Assembly: GCA_030560485.1 (NCBI GenBank)
Contig: JAKTTS010000255.1
Coordinates: forward strand, 1-21,848
Length of the DNA: 21,848 nucleotides
Source of the DNA: Ascoidea tarda (nom. inval.)
Lineage: Eukaryota; Ascomycota; Saccharomycetes; Ascoideales; Ascoideaceae
Direction: 5' to 3'
This document shows, one piece after another, positions 16,579 to 21,848 of this stretch; the first letter of the stretch is position 1, and each line of letters opens with the position of its first letter. The translations under genes and the position numbers were made by a program. Below the pieces are notes generated by a model that ran no database searches, had not been told where the DNA came from, and saw only the letters and a program-made list of their open reading frames with translations.

Positions 16579-19500
16579 TTATCTTGTATATGATGAAGCA
16601 GATTCATCATCCAAAAAAATACCGATATCCAGTTCATTTATATCCCCAAGAAAACTAGTAGGCCCCTCATCATAACGATTATTATTGTTAATGCTAGTAG
16701 TATTTCCATTATTGTCATTGTTGATTAAATTATCATTACCATTCAAATTGTTGATCTCATTTGCTATAATTCGTTTATCGATCACTCCGTTGAGTTTACT
16801 GTCCAATTCAATATATTTGACAATTGTACTCTTTTTAACTATTCCATTTATCCTCCCCATGTTATCAATTAAAAGAATATTATTCAAATTCATTTTCTTG
16901 AAAAATTCAATTATTACCAATAAATTTACTTTACTCGATAATACTATAATGGAATTAATTGATTCAACTAAATGATATAAGGGGTATTTAACACTATTTT
17001 CAATATTTTCAATATCTCCAATATCTCCAATATAATTACTGCCTTTATCTTTATCTTTAACACTCTTTTTATTTGCTTCATTTTCCTCGTAGTCAATAGA
17101 GGAGATTAAGCCTGAATCCTCATCAATTAAACTTACATTGTTCATATTCAAATCCATGACATCAACCTCATTATTACTATCATGTATTCTTCCAATTGTT
17201 ATTTCATTTAGATTGTCGTCGCTATCTTTTTTTTTATTACTATTATTATTAGTAGTAGTGGTTGCAGTAATAATATCATTTTCATTACTATTGTCTTGTT
17301 TATTGATAATATTGTTGTCTCTCTCGCCAACTAGTTCTACCAATAAACTGTAATCAATGGTTTTAATATCATTTTGAATTTTTTCCAATTCGTTTTTCAA
17401 TTCTGTTTTAGTAAACCATCCAATTAATATCGGTTCTTTTTTACTTTTTAATATTGGAAATCCATCAATGTTCTTTAAATATGAATTATAATAGACATTT
17501 CTTGATGACTGTAAATAACTATTACTGTAATGATATGAATATGATATAAAATCCTTTTGTTCATTTGTTAATCTTTTGGGAAAAGGATCTGTTAACTCTA
17601 TTAATTTAATTAGCGATTTCAATGTCAACCTTTCTTCTATACTATTCCCACTGCTCTGATTTTCATTATCGGTAATAATTTCGTTATTTTTTAAAACCTG
17701 TGAACAAAAATGAATCAAATAATCATCAGCATAAATATAGCAGAAATCCTTTAATTGGATCATAATATCTTCGGCGCTAATTAATGAAATGGATTTCAGA
17801 TTATTAGTAGCAGCATTTTCGTTTATATGTATATTACCAAATTTATTGAATTCAATCCACAAATCATAACAGCTCTTATTGATTAAGAGATCATTGACAT
17901 ATCTTGAAACTAAAACAGAAATCATTATGGGCAAAACATAAGTTATTGCACCAGTTAACTCGAATACTATAACGACAATTGAAACGGTTAATTTTGTCAC
18001 GCCTGTCAAAAATGCAGCTGCTCCTACCACAGCATATGCACCAGTAATTATACACTGAGAGACTAATATAGTTTTAGGACTTTGATTTGTGTCATTGGTT
18101 GCACCGACAATTGAACCAAAAAAGCTTGTTATTGAATCCAATGTTTTGGTAAAACTAGAAATATTAGAGTAATTGTGGTTATCGATTAAAGCACATTCAC
18201 TGAAAATGGCCCAATCTGAATGATTAATTTGAATATATTTCATAAGGATTCCCATTGACCTACCAATACAAGCCCCAATTGCTAGTGAAGGCATTAAAAT
18301 TCCACCAGGAATGTATGAGCCAAATGAGTAGGCAGTTAAGATTAGGCCTTGAATGGCGGTTAAGATTAATAGAATGAAAGCCTTTGATTGAAAATTTGTA
18401 ATATCGTCATCTTTAATTGAGCACAAGTCGTGAAAGATAATGGAGGAGGTTGAATTTAGAGTATTGTTATCACATTCAGTGAATAGCCTCATGATTAGAG
18501 TGGATAAAGGTAATTTAGCGAAAATTAGAGGATAAGTGACTATTGAAGTGAAGATGGATAAACAAAAGATTTCAATGATTTTTTTATTAAAATTATTGCC
18601 AACAAAACGATTTCTTAGTTTTGCAAAGAAGTTGTTTAATTTTGAGAAAATAAAGCCATAAATTCCACCCAATATGCCTAAGATTACAAAAGGTATTAAT
18701 TCAAAGCCAAACCAATTGACTTCCATATTGACAACAAATAAGACATTGTTGCCTTCTTTGAAGGGGTATAATAGTTGTAGGATAATTGTTGCAATTGTTG
18801 CACACACAAAGCAATTCCACATTAGCTTGTCGATATTAAGAAAACTTGAGTTGAACTGCTCCAAAGTAAACAAGACACCACCAATGGGGGCATTAAAAGC
18901 AACAGCAATTCCAGCTGCTATTGATGCAGGCAAAAGACTTCTCTTCAATGCCTCGTTTTTTGTATAGTTGTTGTTCTTTAGAAGAAGAAAAAAATCCAAA
19001 ATTGCATGAATGACACAACAGGAAATATGAACTAATGGGCCTTCTTTACCAATCCATAAACCTGAACCAACAACTAAGATTAGGCCAATGGATTTTATTA
19101 GCAAAACCTTTAGACTGAGAAACTTTTTCAAGATCAAGCCGGATATAATTAGTTTTATCTCTATCAAGCCTGATTTGATTGAGAATGGAGCTTTGTTGAC
19201 TAGAACCACCGCAGCAGAACACAAAAAAATAGAGGTGATGATGTAAATTGAAAAGTTAATCAAATAAGATAAAAACGAAGAGTTTGAAAGCCTTAAGTAT
19301 TCGTTCCAATTATTCCAGGAGGTGCACTCGTCCAATGCAAAGCCCAAACAGCAGTTTGATTTGGTCAAGTAAAACCCATCTTTGCAATAGCCAGTTCTCA
19401 TGTCGTAGAGCCATTTTGAGGACAAATCGATGCAGGAAGTTATGATACCTATTAGTGTCCCAGCAAGAAATATAATCAACCACTTTTCAATACGATTAAA

Positions 19501-19686
19501 CAGGCTTTTGGAGCCTGGACTGCTCTGCGCAATGTATCTTTGGCTCTGATACTCGTAGGGCCAATCGATCTGAGAATAGTTTTCGTAGTGCTTGTTTTTG
19601 CTGAAGAAGGTGTATTTGGACGTTGAACCTTCAGAGGGACCTCGTTTTCGATAAGAAACAAAAGGAATATGGGCAGTTTGGCTCAT
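16579..19686 (-). CDS. CLC-family chloride channel/transporter (Gef1/CLC-3 type)
   Basis: 1035 residues from ATG 19686, against 779 for S. cerevisiae Gef1; most of the excess is an Asn/Asp-rich insertion in the C-terminal region. The N-terminus has WLYDMRTGYCKDGFYL and a Cys-rich loop (99-121), as in intracellular CLCs. Selectivity motifs are present: KSGLIEIK (Ser172), GKEGPLVHIS (gating Glu215), a helix-N loop IPGGILMPS (Leu in place of the usual Phe) and Tyr607 in SCYDLW. At the proton-glutamate site the sequence is TLEQF (Glu276, Gln277) where exchangers have LEE. About 10-18 membrane helices are followed by two weak CBS-like regions (about 637-770 and 895-985). Expected role: chloride movement in Golgi/endosome/vacuole compartments, with effects on pH and metal loading as for Gef1. 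Confidence 0.9.
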   Translation of the reverse strand: MSQTAHIPFVSYRKRGPSEGSTSKYTFFSKNKHYENYSQIDWPYEYQSQRYIAQSSPGSKSLFNRIEKWLIIFLAGTLIGIITSCIDLSSKWLYDMRTGYCKDGFYLTKSNCCLGFALDECTSWNNWNEYLRLSNSSFLSYLINFSIYIITSIFLCSAAVVLVNKAPFSIKSGLIEIKLIISGLILKKFLSLKVLLIKSIGLILVVGSGLWIGKEGPLVHISCCVIHAILDFFLLLKNNNYTKNEALKRSLLPASIAAGIAVAFNAPIGGVLFTLEQFNSSFLNIDKLMWNCFVCATIATIILQLLYPFKEGNNVLFVVNMEVNWFGFELIPFVILGILGGIYGFIFSKLNNFFAKLRNRFVGNNFNKKIIEIFCLSIFTSIVTYPLIFAKLPLSTLIMRLFTECDNNTLNSTSSIIFHDLCSIKDDDITNFQSKAFILLILTAIQGLILTAYSFGSYIPGGILMPSLAIGACIGRSMGILMKYIQINHSDWAIFSECALIDNHNYSNISSFTKTLDSITSFFGSIVGATNDTNQSPKTILVSQCIITGAYAVVGAAAFLTGVTKLTVSIVVIVFELTGAITYVLPIMISVLVSRYVNDLLINKSCYDLWIEFNKFGNIHINENAATNNLKSISLISAEDIMIQLKDFCYIYADDYLIHFCSQVLKNNEIITDNENQSSGNSIEERLTLKSLIKLIELTDPFPKRLTNEQKDFISYSYHYSNSYLQSSRNVYYNSYLKNIDGFPILKSKKEPILIGWFTKTELKNELEKIQNDIKTIDYSLLVELVGERDNNIINKQDNSNENDIITATTTTNNNSNKKKDSDDNLNEITIGRIHDSNNEVDVMDLNMNNVSLIDEDSGLISSIDYEENEANKKSVKDKDKGSNYIGDIGDIENIENSVKYPLYHLVESINSIIVLSSKVNLLVIIEFFKKMNLNNILLIDNMGRINGIVKKSTIVKYIELDSKLNGVIDKRIIANEINNLNGNDNLINNDNNGNTTSINNNNRYDEGPTSFLGDINELDIGIFLDDESASSYTR

Positions 19687-19697
19687 GGTTTAGGCAT
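19683..19697 (-). other. Possible uORF overlapping the CLC start (MPKP)
   Basis: ATG at 19697, then three codons and a TGA that shares bases with the CLC ATG (ATGA). Such overlap can permit termination-reinitiation, but use of this uORF is conjecture. Confidence 0.3.
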
Positions 19698-19885
19698 ATT
19701 TTCTGTTCATCGACGAGTAGCCGATAAGTACAGAGCATCAAAAACCACGCTGGAAAGAAAAAGCGCTCTTCAAAGCTAATCGGAGGAGGCTTTAGATTAC
19801 CCTCGCCTCCAAAGCCAGACATCAAAATTTTGCTTCTCCAAGCTGGATTCTAGTTCCTCCAGTTCCTTCAATCCAACTGCCTGCA
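19687..19885. promoter_or_regulatory. Divergent CLC/GLE2 promoter
   Basis: 199 bases between two divergent start codons. It holds TTACCCTC (19797-19804), the same 8-mer found near the arrestin genes. On the CLC side two very short upstream ORFs are present (19690-19710 and 19683-19697). Confidence 0.5.
19690..19710 (-). other. Possible uORF before the CLC gene (MNRKYA)
   Basis: Six sense codons and a TAA, ending 3 bases before the CLC ATG. It matters only if transcription starts upstream of 19710, which the sequence cannot show. Confidence 0.35.
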
Positions 19886-20965
19886 ATGTCCTTGTTTCCA
19901 AAGTCAAACATTCTCGGTGCCTCTGCTGCTGCTTCAAACGTGTCAGACACCTCGTACGATATAACAGTGCAAAACCCCCCAGAGGATGGAGTTACAGATT
20001 TGGCGTTTTCTTCACAGGGCGATTTTTTGTCTGTGTCATCGTGGGATTCAAAAGTGAGAGTCTATGAGGTCTTTAGCAATGGCACAACACAGGGCAAGGC
20101 CTTCTACCAGCATGAAGCCCCAGTGTTGACCACAAGATGGACTGCCGATGGCACCAAAATCATAAGTGGTTCCTGCGACAAAACAGTCAAACTATATGAT
20201 GTTGCCAGTGGCCTGGCCCAGCAAGTAGGGGCCCACGATGCTCCAGTCAGTCAGGTCAGATTCGTTCAGTGTGGTCCTTCGTTGACCCAAGTCATTGCTT
20301 CAGCTTCGTGGGATAAGACCTTGAAATACTGGGACTCAAGATCACCCAGTCCTGTTTCTACAATAAACCTACCTGAAAGGTGCTACACCATGGATTCTCA
20401 GAAGAAATTGTTGGTGGTGGGGTGTGCAGACAGAAAAATATGTATTATAGACTTGAATGATCCCACCACCATTTTCAGAGAGATTTCCTCTCCTCTAAAA
20501 TACCAAACAAGAGTCATTTCCTGCTTTAATGAAGGCAATGGTTATGCTGTTGTTTCAATCGAAGGTAGATGTGCTATAAGATACCTTGATCCTTCTGACT
20601 CCCAAAGAGAATTCACATTTAAATGTCACAGAGAACAGGATTCTCAGACTAAAAACACAAAGGTCTATTCTGTAAATGCTATATCTTTTCATCCTGTCCA
20701 TGGAACCTTTTGCACTGGTGGTTCTGATGGCTCAATTATTTTCTGGGATAAAGACCAAAGACACAAACTAAAACAAATGACCAATCTAGGCTCTTCTGTT
20801 ACTGCCACCACCTTCAATTCCTCAGGCACAATCTTCGCTTATGCCTTGGGCTATGATTGGTCGAAGGGCTACACTTACAGTACTGAAAACAACGCCAATG
20901 TGATAAAACTACATGCTGTTCAAGATGACGAAGCAAAACCGAAACAGGTTAAGAAAAAGTTTTGA
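19886..20965 (+). CDS. GLE2: Gle2/Rae1, WD40 nucleoporin for mRNA export
   Basis: 359 residues from ATG 19886 (S. cerevisiae Gle2 365). It is a seven-bladed WD40-type propeller: GVTDLAFSSQGDFLSVSSWDSKVRVYEV (about 35-62, given here as GVTDLAFSS and SVSSWDSKVRVYE), SGSCDKTVKLYD (94-105), SASWDKTLKYWD (139-150), VVGCADRKICIIDL (177-190), VVSIEGRCAIRYLD (222-235), CTGGSDGSIIFWD (276-288), then FAYALGYDWSKGY (317-329). SIEGRCAIRY and FAYALGYDW are diagnostic of Rae1/Gle2. Gle2 binds the GLEBS motif of Nup116 at the nuclear pore and serves poly(A) RNA export. The tail is Lys-rich. A single CTG codon (20213-20215) falls where S. cerevisiae has Gln. Confidence 0.97.
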   Translation: MSLFPKSNILGASAAASNVSDTSYDITVQNPPEDGVTDLAFSSQGDFLSVSSWDSKVRVYEVFSNGTTQGKAFYQHEAPVLTTRWTADGTKIISGSCDKTVKLYDVASGLAQQVGAHDAPVSQVRFVQCGPSLTQVIASASWDKTLKYWDSRSPSPVSTINLPERCYTMDSQKKLLVVGCADRKICIIDLNDPTTIFREISSPLKYQTRVISCFNEGNGYAVVSIEGRCAIRYLDPSDSQREFTFKCHREQDSQTKNTKVYSVNAISFHPVHGTFCTGGSDGSIIFWDKDQRHKLKQMTNLGSSVTATTFNSSGTIFAYALGYDWSKGYTYSTENNANVIKLHAVQDDEAKPKQVKKKF

Positions 20966-21409
20966 TTATCTACTGACACGTATAAATCACTCATAAATCA
21001 AGAATTATTCAGAATAGGAATATTTTTATATAGGAGAAGTGTTTTAATATATGTTTATTAACAATTGACCAATAAATAGCGGCCTTCTAGACTTCAACTG
21101 GAAATTGACTGATGATAAAATTTTTAAATTTAACCAATAAATTTTAATATGCCTAATTAAAGGAATGATACTAAATCGATAATCATACAACAAATTTAAA
21201 CCAAAAAAAAAAATGAAATAATGAAATCAAAAAAATTAAAAAATTAAAAAATTAAAAAACTGAATTAAACAATAAAACTGAAAATAAAAATGAAAAATGA
21301 AAAATGAAAAACAAAAAAACAAGAAAAAAAAAATTATAATATACTAATTGGGTTTCTATAAAATATAGTTATTAAGAAAAAACATGATCGAAAAATATGT
21401 AACAAAAAC
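20966..21409. other. Convergent GLE2 3' intergenic region
   Basis: 444 bases of extreme A/T richness between convergent stops, with short A-rich tandem units (ATTAAAAA around 21230-21260, TGAAAAA around 21289-21309). I see no gene in it. Confidence 0.6.
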
Positions 21410-21848
21410 CTAATGATGTAAAAACAAGGGTTCATCACCATCATCAAATATATCATCAAATCCCAAATTTAAAAAATTAAAATTATAGTTTTGATCATCA
21501 AAATTTATCCCGTTATTTTTCATGTTCAGATTTTCTTCCATCAACTTCATATCGAAATTATTGTCTTGACTCTTCAGCAATTCTGCTGTCAATTTATTAC
21601 TCTCTTTATTAACATCTTTGTTGTTATCGACGGTATTTTCGCCACTTATTTTATTATATTCTTCAATTGTGTTAATTTTTGAATCAATATCTTCGCCCAG
21701 AGAAATTGGGTCGGTAGAAGTTTTTTTACTAGAAAAACTGTTGTTGGAAGAAATAGTACTATCAGTAGTAAGACCAGAGCTTTCTGTGGTTAAATTTGTA
21801 TTTGTATTTGTATTTGTATTTGTATTTGTATTTGTATTTGTATTTGTA
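21410..21848 (-). CDS. Asn-rich protein with acidic C-terminus (C-terminal fragment, continues past the right edge)
   Basis: The minus-strand frame ending at TAG 21410-21412 is open to the right edge, about 145 residues, with no convincing start. From the edge it reads an Asn-Thr repeat, then a Ser/Thr-rich segment (TTESSG, STISSNNSFSSKK), an acidic/Asn mix (SLGEDIDSKINTIEEYN) and the end FLNLGFDDIFDDGDEPLFLHH, shown as FLNLGFDDIF and DDGDEPLFLHH. The hydrophobic-in-acidic pattern of the end resembles a transcriptional activation region, which would suit a transcription or Mediator factor, but no family is recognised. Confidence 0.7.
   Translation of the reverse strand, partial: TNTNTNTNTNTNTNTNTNLTTESSGLTTDSTISSNNSFSSKKTSTDPISLGEDIDSKINTIEEYNKISGENTVDNNKDVNKESNKLTAELLKSQDNNFDMKLMEENLNMKNNGINFDDQNYNFNFLNLGFDDIFDDGDEPLFLHH
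21794..21848. repeat. (ATTTGT)9 hexamer repeat coding Asn-Thr
   Basis: Nine ATTTGT units run into the right edge and are read on the minus strand as alternating Asn and Thr codons in the partial gene. The true length is unknown. Confidence 0.95.

Noticed and set aside
19631-19825. 64-codon minus-strand frame overlapping the CLC start
   Set aside because: Out of frame with CLC and spanning the promoter; no sign of selection visible. Only the two very short uORFs near the ATG are kept as possibilities.
1-21848. Search for CRISPR arrays, LTR or virus-like elements, and intact transposons
   Set aside because: Short tandem repeats are all microsatellites or coding repeats; no reverse transcriptase, integrase, long terminal repeats or terminal inverted repeats were seen.

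Overview
This is an ordinary nuclear chromosome segment from a budding yeast (Saccharomycotina). The evidence is compact genes with short intergenic DNA, two short introns of classic yeast form (GTATGT donor, TACTAAC or CACTAAC branch site, AG acceptor), an H2A gene ending in SQEL, AT-rich DNA with many Asn and Gln runs, and proteins aligning closely with Saccharomyces cerevisiae TYS1, GLE2, MOB1, LSM4, YIF1 and the core histones. I cannot name the genus. CTG codons are very rare, and the few I found sit at unconserved positions, so whether CUG is read as Leu, Ser or Ala stays open. Comparisons with S. cerevisiae proteins rest on memory, not on a search.

Layout, left to right: (1) a 5'-truncated gene (+) for a pogo/CENP-B-type protein, a host protein derived from a transposase, whose start lies beyond the left edge; (2) two tandem paralogous alpha-arrestin genes (-), of Art10-like type; (3) YIF1 (-), an ER/Golgi membrane protein, divergent from TYS1 (+), cytosolic tyrosyl-tRNA synthetase; (4) LSM4 (-), whose first exon is only the ATG; (5) a long Asn/Ser-rich protein of unknown function (-), divergent from MOB1 (+), which has one intron; (6) the divergent histone pair HTB (-) and HTA (+); (7) a large CLC chloride transporter/channel gene (-), divergent from GLE2 (+), the mRNA-export nucleoporin; (8) the 3' part of an Asn-rich, acidic protein (-) running off the right edge.

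The genes are mostly housekeeping and share no pathway. The clear common-control units are the H2A/H2B pair, with symmetric TATA boxes and a central SBF/MBF-like site, and possibly the two arrestins, whose upstream regions share TTACCC-type sites. TYS1 has a Gcn4-type TGACTC site upstream.

I found no CRISPR, tRNA, rRNA, intact transposon or virus-like element, and no evidence for a new multi-gene system. The points most worth a second look are protein-level oddities at normally invariant residues: H2A has Glu where other H2As have the Gln methylated by Nop1/fibrillarin; the CLC protein has Gln at the proton-glutamate position; and the pogo-like protein has Asn at two of the three DDE positions. 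Smaller points are an Asn/Ser insertion inside the Mob1 core, two missed first exons, possible uORFs before MOB1 and the CLC gene, and a GC-rich patch upstream of LSM4. Both window edges lie inside coding microsatellites, which suggests an assembly contig broken at repeats.
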